A stretch of DNA of 64,000 nucleotides from Mesorhizobium sp. M2E.F.Ca.ET.219.01.1.1 (GCF_004016445.2 NZ_SADT02000006.1:1-64000); one strand, 5' to 3'; positions 34,137 to 43,104 are shown, counted from the first letter of the stretch. Notes: a model not told the origin generated them from the letters alone. A program made the numbers and translations.

Positions 34137-34953
34137 GCCGCTGTTTTCTGTGCGCGGGTTGAAAGTGGCGCTGCCCGACATGACGCGCAAGCCGCTGATC
34201 GGCCGCGCGCCGCTGGCCGAAATCCTGAAAGGGCTCGACTTCGACCTGCCCAAGGGCTCGGTCACCGGCATTGTCGGCGAATCCGGCTCCGGCAAGTCGA
34301 CGCTCGGCCGCGCCCTGGTGCGGCTGCTCGAGCCGAGCGCCGGCTCGATCAGCTTCGAGGGGCGCGACATCAGCCACCTTTCGGAAGCCGAACTGCGACC
34401 GTTGCGCCGCGATCTGCAGATGATCTTCCAGGATCCGATGTCGTCGCTCAATCCCCGACACACGATCTTCAGCATCATCGCCGCGCCGCTCAGGCAGAAC
34501 GGACTCGGCGACAGGCTGAAGGAGCGTGTCGCGGAAGCCTTGCAGCGCGTCGGCCTGCCGCAGAGCTTCGCCAGCCGCTACCGGCACGAGCTGTCGGGCG
34601 GCCAGAGGCAGCGCGTCGGTATTGCCCGCGCGCTGGCGCTGGCGCCGAAATTCGTGCTGGCCGACGAGATCGTCTCCGGCCTCGACGTCTCGACGCAGGC
34701 GCAGATCCTGACGCTGCTGGAAAAGCTGGCGGCCGAGATGGGGCTGACGGTCGCCTTCATCAGCCACGATCTGTCGGTGATCCGGCGGCTCTGCCAGCAG
34801 GTCATCGTCATGCGCGAAGGCAGGATCGTCGAAGCCAGCGCAACGGATGCGCTGTTCGACAATCCGCAGGAGACCTATACGCGCGACCTTCTCGCCGCCA
34901 TTCCGCTGCCGGAGATCGATGCGGACTGGCTGCGGCCCAAGCCGCCGGCATGA
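34129..34953 (+). CDS. ABC transporter ATP-binding protein, DppF type
   Basis: A 274-residue ATPase, the second of the pair: Walker A GESGSGKSTLGRAL, signature HELSGGQRQRVGIARAL, Walker B KFVLADEIVSGLDVS and the switch FISHDLSVIRRLC. The Walker B continuation reads DEIVSGLD, a common variant in this family. The C-terminal ETYTRDLLAAIPLPE is typical of the DppF/OppF group. It ends the five-gene importer; the secreted VOC gene follows after 81 bases. Confidence 0.92.
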   Translation: MAEPLFSVRGLKVALPDMTRKPLIGRAPLAEILKGLDFDLPKGSVTGIVGESGSGKSTLGRALVRLLEPSAGSISFEGRDISHLSEAELRPLRRDLQMIFQDPMSSLNPRHTIFSIIAAPLRQNGLGDRLKERVAEALQRVGLPQSFASRYRHELSGGQRQRVGIARALALAPKFVLADEIVSGLDVSTQAQILTLLEKLAAEMGLTVAFISHDLSVIRRLCQQVIVMREGRIVEASATDALFDNPQETYTRDLLAAIPLPEIDADWLRPKPPA

Positions 34954-35034
34954 GTTGAGCTTCGATAGCCGCACGCCGACCAGCGGGCCTCGGATGTGCG
35001 CAAAGGACAAGTCAGCCCGCCAACGGAGGGTGAC

Positions 35035-35634
35035 ATGAAATACGCAATCCAGGCGGCGGTCCTCGCGACCTCCTTGTTCGGCGCAATGGGAGCGGCATCG
35101 GCGGATTCGATCCCCGGCATGCGCGGGCACGACCATACCGGCATCACCGTGCCCGACATGAAGCAGGCCATCGATTTCTTCACCAACGTCGTCGGCTGCA
35201 AGAAGGCGATGTCGTTCGGCCCGTTCGCCGACGACAAAGGCACCTTCATGCAGGACCTGCTCGGCGTCGATCCGAAGGCGGTGATCCAGGAGATCACGCT
35301 AGTCCGCTGCGGCAACGGTTCCAACATCGAGCTGTTCAAATACACCGCGCCCGACCAGAAGGATCTAACGCCGAAGAACAGCGATATCGGCGGCTTCCAT
35401 ATTGCCTTCTATGTCGACGACGTCGCCGCGGCGAAGGCTTATCTGGACGCCAAGGGCGTGAAGACTAGGCTGGGACCGCTGCCGGTGAAGGAAGGACCCG
35501 CGGCCGGCCAGACTATCCTCTATTTCCAGGCGCCCTGGGGCTTGCAGCTCGAGGCGATCAGCTACCCGCAAGGCATGGCTTATGAGAAGGGTGCGGAGAC
35601 CGTGTTGTGGAGCCCGAAGGATCCGACCAAATGA
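35035..35634 (+). CDS. Exported VOC-family (glyoxalase/dioxygenase fold) protein
   Basis: A 199-residue protein with a clear Sec signal (MKYAIQAAVLATSLFGAMG, cleavage near ASA-DS) before a vicinal-oxygen-chelate fold: HDHTGITVPDMKQAIDFFTNVVG, a central SDIGGFHIAFYVDDVAAAKAYL and a C-terminal YFQAPWGLQLEAISYP. Candidate metal ligands are the early His and the late Glu. VOC proteins are normally cytoplasmic, so export is unusual. GGAGGGTG precedes the ATG. Lying between an importer and an aryl-CoA operon, it could bind or transform the substrate in the periplasm. Confidence 0.82.
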   Translation: MKYAIQAAVLATSLFGAMGAASADSIPGMRGHDHTGITVPDMKQAIDFFTNVVGCKKAMSFGPFADDKGTFMQDLLGVDPKAVIQEITLVRCGNGSNIELFKYTAPDQKDLTPKNSDIGGFHIAFYVDDVAAAKAYLDAKGVKTRLGPLPVKEGPAAGQTILYFQAPWGLQLEAISYPQGMAYEKGAETVLWSPKDPTK

Positions 35635-35672
35635 CCTCAACCGTCCGCGCCAAACCATCGTTCAATTATAAA

Positions 35673-35688
35673 ACTTTAAGCTTGAAAT
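35673..35688. promoter_or_regulatory. Shared pseudo-palindrome, site B
   Basis: ACTTTAAGCTTGAAAT lies 82 bases upstream of the aryl-CoA monooxygenase-reductase gene. It shares the TTYAAGCNTRAA core with sites at 28007, 43031 and 43916. Candidate operator for a MarR regulator of the operon. Confidence 0.55.
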
Positions 35689-35769
35689 AATTTCCCTTGG
35701 GCGCGATACTGACCGTTGGAGATCGCCGGCTTTGCCGGCGACTCCTGAGCGAAGAGGAGATCGCAAGAC

Positions 35770-38064
35770 ATGAAGGTTGCGGTTCTCGGCGGCGGACCAG
35801 CCGGCCTCTACTTTGCCATCTCGCTGAAGCTGCGCGACGCCGCGCATGAGGTGACGGTCTATGAGCGCAACCGCCCGGACGATACGTTCGGCTGGGGCGT
35901 GGTGCTGTCGGCGGAGACGCTGGATAATCTGACGAAAAACGATCCGGTCAGCGCGGTCTGGATCAAGAAGCATTTTGCCTATTGGGACGACATCGCGGTC
36001 ATTCATGACGGCGTGCGCACCGTGTCTTCCGGCCATGGCTTCTGCGGCATCGGCCGCAAGCGGCTGCTGATCCTCTTGCAGCGCCGCGCCCGCGAGCTCG
36101 GCATCAAGCTGCAGTTCGAGACCGAGATTTCCGATCCGCGACCCTTCATGGAAACGCATGACCTGGTGGTTGCTTCGGATGGGCTCAACTCGAAATCCCG
36201 CGCCACCTTTGCCGATGTGTTCAAGCCGGACATCGACACCCGCAAATGCAAGTTCGTGTGGCTCGGCACGACGCAGAAATTCGACGACGCCTTCACCTTC
36301 ATCTTCGAGAAGACGGAGCATGGCTGGGTGTGGGCGCATGCCTACCAGTTCGACAGCGAGACCGCGACCTTCATTGTCGAATGCAGCGAGCAGACCTGGA
36401 ACGCCTTCGGCTTCGGCCAGATGACGCAGCAGGAATCGATCGCGGTCTGCGAACGCATCTTCGCCAAGCACCTTGGCGGCCATGCGCTGATGACCAACGC
36501 CAATCACATTCGCGGTTCGGCCTGGATCAACTTCCCGCGCGTGCTGTGCGAGCGCTGGTCCTACAAAAACCTGGCGCTGATGGGCGATGCGGCGGCATCG
36601 GCGCATTTCTCGATCGGCTCCGGCACCAAGCTGGCGCTGGAAAGTGCGGTGGCGCTGGCCGACTATGTCGAGTCCGAATCCGATCTCGAGGCGGCCTTCC
36701 GCAAATATGAGGATGCGCGGCGCACCGAGGTGCTGAAGCTGCAATCGGCGGCGCGCAACTCGCTCGAATGGTTCGAAGAAGTCGAACGATATCTCGGACT
36801 TGATCCAGTTCAGTTCAACTATTCGCTCCTCACCCGCTCGCAGCGCATCAGCCATGAGAACCTGCGTCTGCGCGATGCCGAATGGCTGGCCGGCGCCGAG
36901 GAGTGGTTCCAGCGCAAGGCCGGCGCTGGCGGCAACATGTTGCGCCGCGCGCCGATGTTCGCGCCGTTCAAGCTGCGCGACATGACTTTAGCCAACCGCA
37001 TCGTCGTCTCGCCGATGGCGCAGTACAAGGCGGTCGACGGCTGCCCGACAGACTGGCATTTTTCCCACTATGCCGAGCGCGCCAAGGGCGGCGCGGGGCT
37101 GCTCTATATCGAGATGACCTGCGTCAGCCCGGAAGGGCGCATCACGCCCGGATGCCCTGGCTTCTACAAACCCGAACACGAAGTCGCCTGGAAGCGGCTG
37201 GTCGATTTCGTCCATGCCGAGACGGAAGCAAAAATCTGCGCGCAGATCGGCCATTCCGGCGCCAAGGGTTCGACCCGCGTCGGCTGGGAGGGAACGGATG
37301 TGCCGTTGCCGGACGGCAACTGGCCGGTGATGGCGCCGTCGGCCGTGGCATGGTCGGCGCAGAACCAGGTGCCGAAGGCGATGGACCGCGCCGACATGGA
37401 CATGGTCCGCGACCAGTTCGTCGCTTCGGCTCAGATGGCCGAGCGCTGCGGCTTCGACATGCTGGAGATCCATGCCGCGCATGGCTATCTGCTGTCGGCC
37501 TTCATCACGCCGCTGACCAATCGGCGCACCGACGAGTATGGCGGCTCGCTGGAAAACCGCATGCGCTATCCGCTGGAGATTTTCCACGCGGTCCGCGCGG
37601 TGTGGCCGGCCGAAAAGCCGATCTCGATGCGCATCTCGGCCAATGACTGGGTCGGCATCGAAGGTGTCACGCCGGCCGATGCGGTCGAGATCGCCAGACT
37701 GCTGCGCGAGGCCGGCGTCGACCTCTGCGACGTCTCGGCCGGACAGACCTCGATCGCCGCCAAGCCGGTCTATGGCCGCATGTTCCAGACGCCGTTCTCC
37801 GACCGCATCCGCAACGAGGTCGGCATGGCGACGATGGCGGTCGGCAACATCTATGAGCCTGACCATGCCAACTCGATCCTGATGGCCGGCCGCGCCGACC
37901 TCGTGGCGCTGGCGAGGCCGCATCTTGCCGACCCCTACTGGACGTTGCATGCGGCGGTGACACTCGGCGACCGCGGCGTCAAATGGCCGGATCCCTATCT
38001 GCCGGGACGCGACCAGATCTACCGGCTGGCAGAGCGCGAAGCAGCCGCGGGGCTGAAAGTATGA
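35770..38064 (+). CDS. Two-domain aryl-CoA monooxygenase/reductase (2-aminobenzoyl-CoA or salicylyl-CoA 5-hydroxylase type)
   Basis: A 764-residue fusion. Residues 1 to about 375 form an FAD monooxygenase (VAVLGGGPAGLYFAISL, later LALMGDAAASAHFSIGSG). Residues about 395-764 are an Old-Yellow-Enzyme reductase (VVSPMAQYKAVDGCPTDWH, QIGHSGAKGS, EIHAAHGYLLSAF and LTNRRTDEYGGSLENR). This architecture is that of 2-aminobenzoyl-CoA monooxygenase/reductase and the related salicylyl-CoA 5-hydroxylase, which hydroxylate and then reduce an aryl-CoA ring aerobically. It leads an overlapping operon of SDR, MarR and enoyl-CoA hydratase genes. No aryl-CoA ligase gene is seen in the operon. Confidence 0.9.
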   Translation: MKVAVLGGGPAGLYFAISLKLRDAAHEVTVYERNRPDDTFGWGVVLSAETLDNLTKNDPVSAVWIKKHFAYWDDIAVIHDGVRTVSSGHGFCGIGRKRLLILLQRRARELGIKLQFETEISDPRPFMETHDLVVASDGLNSKSRATFADVFKPDIDTRKCKFVWLGTTQKFDDAFTFIFEKTEHGWVWAHAYQFDSETATFIVECSEQTWNAFGFGQMTQQESIAVCERIFAKHLGGHALMTNANHIRGSAWINFPRVLCERWSYKNLALMGDAAASAHFSIGSGTKLALESAVALADYVESESDLEAAFRKYEDARRTEVLKLQSAARNSLEWFEEVERYLGLDPVQFNYSLLTRSQRISHENLRLRDAEWLAGAEEWFQRKAGAGGNMLRRAPMFAPFKLRDMTLANRIVVSPMAQYKAVDGCPTDWHFSHYAERAKGGAGLLYIEMTCVSPEGRITPGCPGFYKPEHEVAWKRLVDFVHAETEAKICAQIGHSGAKGSTRVGWEGTDVPLPDGNWPVMAPSAVAWSAQNQVPKAMDRADMDMVRDQFVASAQMAERCGFDMLEIHAAHGYLLSAFITPLTNRRTDEYGGSLENRMRYPLEIFHAVRAVWPAEKPISMRISANDWVGIEGVTPADAVEIARLLREAGVDLCDVSAGQTSIAAKPVYGRMFQTPFSDRIRNEVGMATMAVGNIYEPDHANSILMAGRADLVALARPHLADPYWTLHAAVTLGDRGVKWPDPYLPGRDQIYRLAEREAAAGLKV

Positions 38065-38834
38065 GCGCCGAAAAGGCAGTTGCCGGCAAGCATGCGCTGG
38101 TCACCGGTGGCGGCTCCGGCGTCGGCAAGGCCATCGCGCTGGCGCTGGCGGAAGCCGGCGTGAATGTCACCATCTGCGGGCGGCGCGAGGCGGAGCTTGC
38201 CAAGGTGGCCCGCGCAAGCGACCGCATCCTCGGCATTGCCGCCGACGTCACCGATGAGGCGTCGATGGCTGCCCTTTATCAACAAGCCGAGGCGGCGCGC
38301 GGACCGCTCGACATCGTCGTCGCCAATGCCGGCATGGCCGGCAGCGCGCCGGCGCACAAGACGTCTTTGGCCGACTGGCAACGCACGCTCGACGTCAACC
38401 TCACCGGCGCCTTCCTGACGGTGAAGCCGGCGCTGGCGGGCATGCTCGCGCGGAATGCAGGCCGCATTGTCTTCGTCGCCTCGACCGCTGGTTTGAAGGG
38501 CTATGCCTATGTCGCGCCCTATGTCGCCGCCAAGCATGGTGTGGTCGGACTGATGCGGGCTCTGGCTGCCGAGACGGCAAAGTCGGGCGTGACGGTCAAC
38601 GCCGTCTGCCCAGGCTTCGTCGAAACCGACATGCTAGAGGACTCCGTCCGACGCATCGTCGAAAAGACTGGGCGTTCAGTAGAAGAAGCAAGGCAGAGCC
38701 TGTCGGCCGTGAACCCGCAAGGACGTTTCATCCAGCCGGACGAGGTCGCAGACGCGGTGCTGTGGCTGTGCAGCGATGCGGCGCGATCGATCACCGGACA
38801 GGCAATCTCCATCTCCGGAGGCGAGACATGGTAG
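38061..38834 (+). CDS. SDR family oxidoreductase, beta-oxidation-like step
   Basis: A 257-residue classical SDR: HALVTGGGSGVGKAIALAL at the cofactor site, VVANAGMAGS, FVASTAGLKGYAYVAPYVAAKHG with serine, tyrosine and lysine of the catalytic triad, and ITGQAISISGGETW at the end. In this operon it probably oxidises a 3-hydroxyacyl-CoA intermediate of the opened or reduced ring. The start overlaps the stop of the monooxygenase-reductase (ATGA) and the end overlaps the MarR gene, so it is strictly co-translated with both. Confidence 0.9.
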   Translation: MSAEKAVAGKHALVTGGGSGVGKAIALALAEAGVNVTICGRREAELAKVARASDRILGIAADVTDEASMAALYQQAEAARGPLDIVVANAGMAGSAPAHKTSLADWQRTLDVNLTGAFLTVKPALAGMLARNAGRIVFVASTAGLKGYAYVAPYVAAKHGVVGLMRALAAETAKSGVTVNAVCPGFVETDMLEDSVRRIVEKTGRSVEEARQSLSAVNPQGRFIQPDEVADAVLWLCSDAARSITGQAISISGGETW

Positions 38835-39292
38835 CGGGACCGACATCCACCGGGCCGGGCAAGGAGAGGCTGAGGCTCTGGATCAGGCTGCTGCGCGCCT
38901 CGCGCACCATCGAGGCGGAGCTGCGCGAGCGGCTGAAGAAGGAATTCGACACGACGCTGCCGCGCTTCGACGTGATGGCGGCGCTCTATCGCGTGCCGGA
39001 AGGGATGCTGATGAGCGACCTGTCGCGCTTTCTTCTGGTGTCGAACGGCAACGTCACCGGCATCGTCGACCGGCTGGTTTCGGAAGGGCTGGTGACGCGC
39101 GCGCGCCGCAACGGCGACCGCCGCACCTCGATGGTGCGGCTGACCGAGGAAGGCGCCAAGTCTTTCGCGACGATCGCGGCCGTGCATGAGGGCTGGGTCG
39201 GCGAGCTGCTCGGCGGTGTCAGCGACGACGAAGCGCGGCGGCTCGCCGGCATGCTGAAATCGTTCCGCAGCAATTGGGAGGGACGCGAATGA
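38828..39292 (+). CDS. MarR family regulator inside the aryl-CoA operon
   Basis: A 154-residue winged-helix regulator. TLPRFDVMAALYRVPEGMLMSDLSRFLLVSNGNVTGIVDRLVSEGLV contains the recognition helices in consecutive segments, and NGDRRTSMVRLTEEGAKSF the wing. MarR regulators of aryl-CoA pathways usually respond to the CoA ester. Being embedded in the operon suggests autoregulation through the palindrome at 35673, and possibly control of the three similar sites. It overlaps both neighbours by 4-7 bases. Confidence 0.92.
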   Translation: MVAGPTSTGPGKERLRLWIRLLRASRTIEAELRERLKKEFDTTLPRFDVMAALYRVPEGMLMSDLSRFLLVSNGNVTGIVDRLVSEGLVTRARRNGDRRTSMVRLTEEGAKSFATIAAVHEGWVGELLGGVSDDEARRLAGMLKSFRSNWEGRE

Positions 39293-40101
39293 GCGCCATG
39301 GCCAGCCTCAAGCCGAAGCATTTTCTCTGGGAGGTCGAAGGCCGGGTCGCGAAAGTCCGGCTCGACCGGCCGGAGCGCAAGAACCCGCTGACCTTCGACA
39401 GCTATGCCGAGCTGCGCGACACGTTCCGCGACCTCGTCTATGCCGACGATGTCGACGCCGTCGCGTTCCTGCCCAATGGCGGCAATTTCTGCTCTGGCGG
39501 CGATGTCCACGACATCATCGGACCACTGGTCAAGATGGACATGAAGCAGCTGCTCGCCTTCACGCGCATGACCGGCGATTTCGTCAAGGCGATGCTGAAC
39601 TGCGGCAAGCCGATTATTTCCGCCGTCGATGGCGTGGCGGTCGGCGCCGGCGCGATCATCGCCATGGCCTCGGACATCCGTATCGCGACACCGGAAGCGA
39701 AAACCGCGTTCCTGTTCACCCGCGTCGGCCTCGCCGGCTGCGACATGGGCGCCTGCGCGATCCTGCCGCGCATCATCGGCCAGGGCCGCGCCGCCGAGCT
39801 GCTCTATACCGGCCAAACCATGAGCGCGGCCGAGGGCGAGCGCTGGGGTTTCTACAACCGGCTGGTCGATGCGGCGGCGCTCGAAGCCGACGCGCTCGAC
39901 ATGGCGGCGCGGATCGTTTCAGGCCCGACCTTCGCGCATGGCATCACCAAGACGCAGCTCAACCAGGAATGGTCGATGGGCCTCGACCAGGCGATCGAAG
40001 CGGAAGCGCAAGCGCAGGCGATTTGCATGCAGACCGGCGATTTCGAACGGGCGTACAAGGCGTTCGTCGCCAAGGAAAAGCCGGTGTTCGAGGGGAACTA
40101 A
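39289..40101 (+). CDS. Enoyl-CoA hydratase/isomerase family protein
   Basis: A 270-residue crotonase-fold protein. The oxyanion-hole segments are FLPNGGNFCSGGDVHD and SAVDGVAVGAGAIIAMASD. Where standard hydratases have a catalytic glutamate this one reads RVGLAGCDMGACAILPR, with Asp at that spot, so the exact reaction may differ (hydration, isomerisation or hydrolysis). The N-terminus overlaps the MarR gene. It should act on the ring product of the monooxygenase-reductase. Confidence 0.88.
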   Translation: MSAMASLKPKHFLWEVEGRVAKVRLDRPERKNPLTFDSYAELRDTFRDLVYADDVDAVAFLPNGGNFCSGGDVHDIIGPLVKMDMKQLLAFTRMTGDFVKAMLNCGKPIISAVDGVAVGAGAIIAMASDIRIATPEAKTAFLFTRVGLAGCDMGACAILPRIIGQGRAAELLYTGQTMSAAEGERWGFYNRLVDAAALEADALDMAARIVSGPTFAHGITKTQLNQEWSMGLDQAIEAEAQAQAICMQTGDFERAYKAFVAKEKPVFEGN

Positions 40102-40123
40102 ATATGATCGGTTTTCGCCCAGG

Positions 40124-40281
40124 CACCCCCCTCTGGCCTGCCGGCCATCTCCCGCGCAAGGGGGGAGATCAGATGTCGCGACCGCTTTCGCCAATCATCA
40201 ACGTGGCGGGAAGTGCGCCGCCGATGCAACGGCCAATCTCCCCCCTTGCGGGGGAGATGTCCGGCAGGACAGAGGGGGGTG
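40124..40281. repeat. RIME-like inverted repeat (about 158 bp), second copy
   Basis: CACCCCCCTCTG and its complement at the ends, with inner ATCTCCC/GGGAGAT hairpins; related to the element at 26875-27034. It separates the hydratase gene from the acyl-CoA dehydrogenase gene within an apparent operon. Confidence 0.8.
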
Positions 40282-40311
40282 TGAAGGAACGCGACGCAGG
40301 AGACTTTCTCC

Positions 40312-41460
40312 ATGCCTGACCGCTCCTTCCTCAACTGGCCCTTCTTCGAGGACCGCCACCGCGAACTCGCCGAACGCCTCGACGCCTGGTGCGCGAAAAA
40401 CCTCCCCGTCGATCACCACGATGTCGACGCCGCCTGCCGCGAACTCGTGGCGAAGCTCGGCCGCGATGGCTGGCTGAAGCCGACGGCGCTCGACCCGGCC
40501 AGCCCCGCGCCCCTCGACGTACGCACGCTGTGCATCACGCGCGAGACGCTGGCCCGCCACGACGGCCTCGCCGATTTCGCCTTCGCCATGCAGGGGCTTG
40601 GCACCGGCGCGATCTCGCTATTCGGCACGCCGGAGCAGCAGCGCTGGCTTGCTAAGACGCGGGCGGGCGAGGCGATTTCCGCCTTTGCGCTGTCGGAGCC
40701 GCGCTCGGGGTCGGACGTCGCCAATATGGAGATGACGGCTGTCCGCGACGGCGACGACTATCTGCTGTCGGGCGAAAAGACCTGGATTTCCAATGGCGGT
40801 ATCGCCGACCTCTATGTCGTGTTCGCCCGCACCGGCGAGGCGCCGGGGGCCAAGGGGATTTCCGCCTTCTTGGTGCCGGCCGACACGAACGGCTTCGGCA
40901 TCGCCGAGCGGCTCGAGGTCATTGCCCCTCACCCGCTGGCGCGGCTGTCCTTCGACAATGTCCGCATCCCCGCTTCGGCGCTGATCGGCAAGCCCGGCGA
41001 CGGTTTCCGCATCGCCATGTCGGTGCTCGACGTGTTCCGCTCGACTGTTGGCGCGGCGGCGCTCGGTTTCGCGCGGCGCGCGCTGGACGAGAGCGTCAGC
41101 AGAGCTGCGGAGCGCAAATTGTTCGGCGCGCCGATGGCGGAGCTGCAGATGGTGCAAGGCCACATCGCCGACATGGCGCTCGATGTCGACGCCGCCGCGC
41201 TCCTCATCTACCGCGCCGCCTGGACCAAGGACATGGGCGCCGCGCGGGTGACGCGCGAAGCGGCCATGGCGAAGCTGTTCGCCACCGACAAGGCGCAGGA
41301 AGTGATCGACAAGGCGGTGCAACTGCATGGCGGCGACGGCGTGCGCAAGGGCCATATCGTCGAGAGCCTCTATCGTGAAATAAGGGCGCTGCGCATCTAT
41401 GAGGGCGCCTCCGACGTGCAGAAGGTGGTGATCGCCAGGCAGGTCATGGGCGCGACGTGA
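40312..41460 (+). CDS. Acyl-CoA dehydrogenase family protein
   Basis: A 382-residue flavoprotein with the family layout: helical N-terminus, FALSEPRSGSDVANMEM at the FAD/substrate site, EKTWISNGGIADLYVVFART, and a C-terminal domain ending in AVQLHGGDGVRKGHIVESLYREIRALRIYEG in consecutive parts, where the last Glu fits the catalytic base. It would dehydrogenate a CoA-thioester intermediate, passing electrons to ETF. It belongs with the aryl-CoA operon, although a repeat element separates it from the hydratase gene. Confidence 0.92.
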   Translation: MPDRSFLNWPFFEDRHRELAERLDAWCAKNLPVDHHDVDAACRELVAKLGRDGWLKPTALDPASPAPLDVRTLCITRETLARHDGLADFAFAMQGLGTGAISLFGTPEQQRWLAKTRAGEAISAFALSEPRSGSDVANMEMTAVRDGDDYLLSGEKTWISNGGIADLYVVFARTGEAPGAKGISAFLVPADTNGFGIAERLEVIAPHPLARLSFDNVRIPASALIGKPGDGFRIAMSVLDVFRSTVGAAALGFARRALDESVSRAAERKLFGAPMAELQMVQGHIADMALDVDAAALLIYRAAWTKDMGAARVTREAAMAKLFATDKAQEVIDKAVQLHGGDGVRKGHIVESLYREIRALRIYEGASDVQKVVIARQVMGAT

Positions 41461-41495
41461 AACCTTTGCCAACCGCATCTGAAGTAGGGGGAGAC

Positions 41496-41891
41496 ATGCA
41501 CACCATTCTGCAGCCGGAGGGCTGGGCCAAGCCGATCGGCTATGCCAATGGCGTGGCCGCGCGTGGCCGGCTTGTCTTTATCGGCGGTCAGGTCGGCTGG
41601 AACGCCGAGAGCAGATTCGAGACCGACGACTTCGTCGGCCAGGTGCGCCAGACGCTCGCCAATGTCGTCGCCGTGCTGGCCGAAGCCGGCGGCGAGCCGA
41701 AGCACATCACCTCGATGACCTGGTATTTCACCGACAAGGCCGAATATGTCGGCAACCTCAAAGGCATCGGCGAGGCCTATCGCGCCGTTATCGGCCGGCA
41801 CTTTCCGGCGATGGCGGCCATGCAGGTGGTGGCGCTGGTCGAGGACCGCGCCAAGGTCGAGATCCAGGCGACGGCGGTTATTCCTGACTGA
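41496..41891 (+). CDS. RidA/YjgF family protein
   Basis: A 131-residue RidA-like protein: ANGVAARGRLVFIGGQVGWN, VGQVRQTLANVVAVLAEAGGEPKHI and a C-terminal FPAMAAMQVVALVEDRAKVEI. RidA proteins hydrolyse reactive imine/enamine intermediates, and relatives in catabolic operons work on amino-aromatic ring-cleavage products. Its presence hints that a nitrogen-containing substrate is degraded here. The ATG at 41496 has AGGGGGAG upstream; an alternative ATG at 41457 overlaps the dehydrogenase stop. It converges directly with the LLM gene. Confidence 0.88.
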   Translation: MHTILQPEGWAKPIGYANGVAARGRLVFIGGQVGWNAESRFETDDFVGQVRQTLANVVAVLAEAGGEPKHITSMTWYFTDKAEYVGNLKGIGEAYRAVIGRHFPAMAAMQVVALVEDRAKVEIQATAVIPD

Positions 41892-42983
41892 CTACCGACG
41901 CAGCCCGGCCTGCTTCAGCAGCGGCAGAACGTGGTCGCAGAAATAAGGCAGCTCCTGCGTGTAATTGACGAAGGACAGCGCAATGCCCTGATAGCCGTGC
42001 GAAGCGATTGCCGCCATATCGGCGGCAATGGTTTCCGGCGTTCCAACCAGTGGATAGGTGCCGGCGCCGCCGGCGAAGCGTTGGCGGTAGCGGTCATAGG
42101 CATGCGGGTCATGCGACTGCGAGAATTCCTTCTTGCCGGCCATGTGGGCATCGACCGCTTCGTGGTCAGCCATCGTGACGGCATAGCGCGTGTAATAGGC
42201 TTGCGCCTCTTCCATCGTCGGGCGGCAGACGACATGCGCAACTGTATAGACGCCGACGTTGCGGCCCGCCTTCGCGGCGCGTTCGCCGATATCGGCGACA
42301 TGCTTGCCGGCATCGGCCATTTCCGAAAAGGTCGTGAACAGGTAGTCGCATCGGGCGGCGGCGAAATCGCGGCCCGGGCCGCCGAAGGCGGCGTTCATGG
42401 TCACGGGACGCGGCAGTTGCAGACTGGCCGGCCGGCTCACCGCCTCCTTCAGGCGATAGTAGGCGCCCTCATAATCGAGCGGCTCGCTCGACGCGTAAAG
42501 CCGCTCCAGGATCTCGATCCATTCGGCGGCCTGGTCATAACCCTTCTCGACCAGCGGCGTGCCGAACATGCCGAATTCCTTCGGGTTCCAACCGCAGACG
42601 ATGTTGAGCCCCGCGCGGCCCTTGCTGGTATGGTCGACCGTCGCCAGCGCCTTGGCGGCGTAGAGCGGATGAACCAGCGGCACGTGCACGGTCATGAAGA
42701 GGCCGATCTGTTCGGTCGACGCGGCAAGGGCTGCCGCCCAGGTAAAGGTCTCGAAGGAGAATTCGCGCACCTTGTTGCGGCCGCCGAAGCCGCGCCAGCG
42801 CGCGATCGGCAGCATGAATTCGAGCCCGGCGCGGTCGGCGATCTGGGCCGCCGTCAGATTGTCCTGCCAGCTTGCCGTCCAGCGCTCCGGCACATCGGTG
42901 ATGGCAAGCCCGCCATCCGCGTTGGTCGAGAAGACGCCAAGCTTCAGGCTGTTCGGGCCATGCAGGGGATGCGCTTTGATCAT
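41892..42983 (-). CDS. LLM-class FMN-dependent monooxygenase (RutA-like)
   Basis: A 363-residue luciferase-like flavin monooxygenase. LKLGVFSTNADGGLAIT, MLPIARWRGFGG, GRAGLNIVCGWNPKEFGMFG and MNAAFGGPGRDFAAARCDYLF match the RutA/alkanesulfonate-monooxygenase group, whose members use reduced FMN and oxygen to open rings or cleave C-S or C-N bonds. No flavin reductase gene is adjacent. It is divergent from the HpcH-type aldolase gene across a promoter with a perfect shared palindrome, so it is probably part of the same regulon. Confidence 0.88.
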   Translation of the reverse strand: MIKAHPLHGPNSLKLGVFSTNADGGLAITDVPERWTASWQDNLTAAQIADRAGLEFMLPIARWRGFGGRNKVREFSFETFTWAAALAASTEQIGLFMTVHVPLVHPLYAAKALATVDHTSKGRAGLNIVCGWNPKEFGMFGTPLVEKGYDQAAEWIEILERLYASSEPLDYEGAYYRLKEAVSRPASLQLPRPVTMNAAFGGPGRDFAAARCDYLFTTFSEMADAGKHVADIGERAAKAGRNVGVYTVAHVVCRPTMEEAQAYYTRYAVTMADHEAVDAHMAGKKEFSQSHDPHAYDRYRQRFAGGAGTYPLVGTPETIAADMAAIASHGYQGIALSFVNYTQELPYFCDHVLPLLKQAGLRR

Positions 42984-43030
42984 CTTGGAAACTCTTGGAC
43001 GGGACGCCCCACGCTAGGCCGGCGTGAAAA

Positions 43031-43048
43031 TATTTCAAGCCTGAAATA
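43031..43048. promoter_or_regulatory. Shared palindrome, site C
   Basis: TATTTCA-AGCC-TGAAATA is a perfect 7-bp inverted repeat in the 121-base gap between the divergent LLM monooxygenase and aldolase genes. It carries the TTYAAGCNTRAA core found at three other promoters of this region. Confidence 0.6.
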
Positions 43049-43104
43049 GCTTCGCCTCGTCGTCGTTTGCGGATATGGATTGGGCAACATGAAAGGGGAT
43101 CGGC

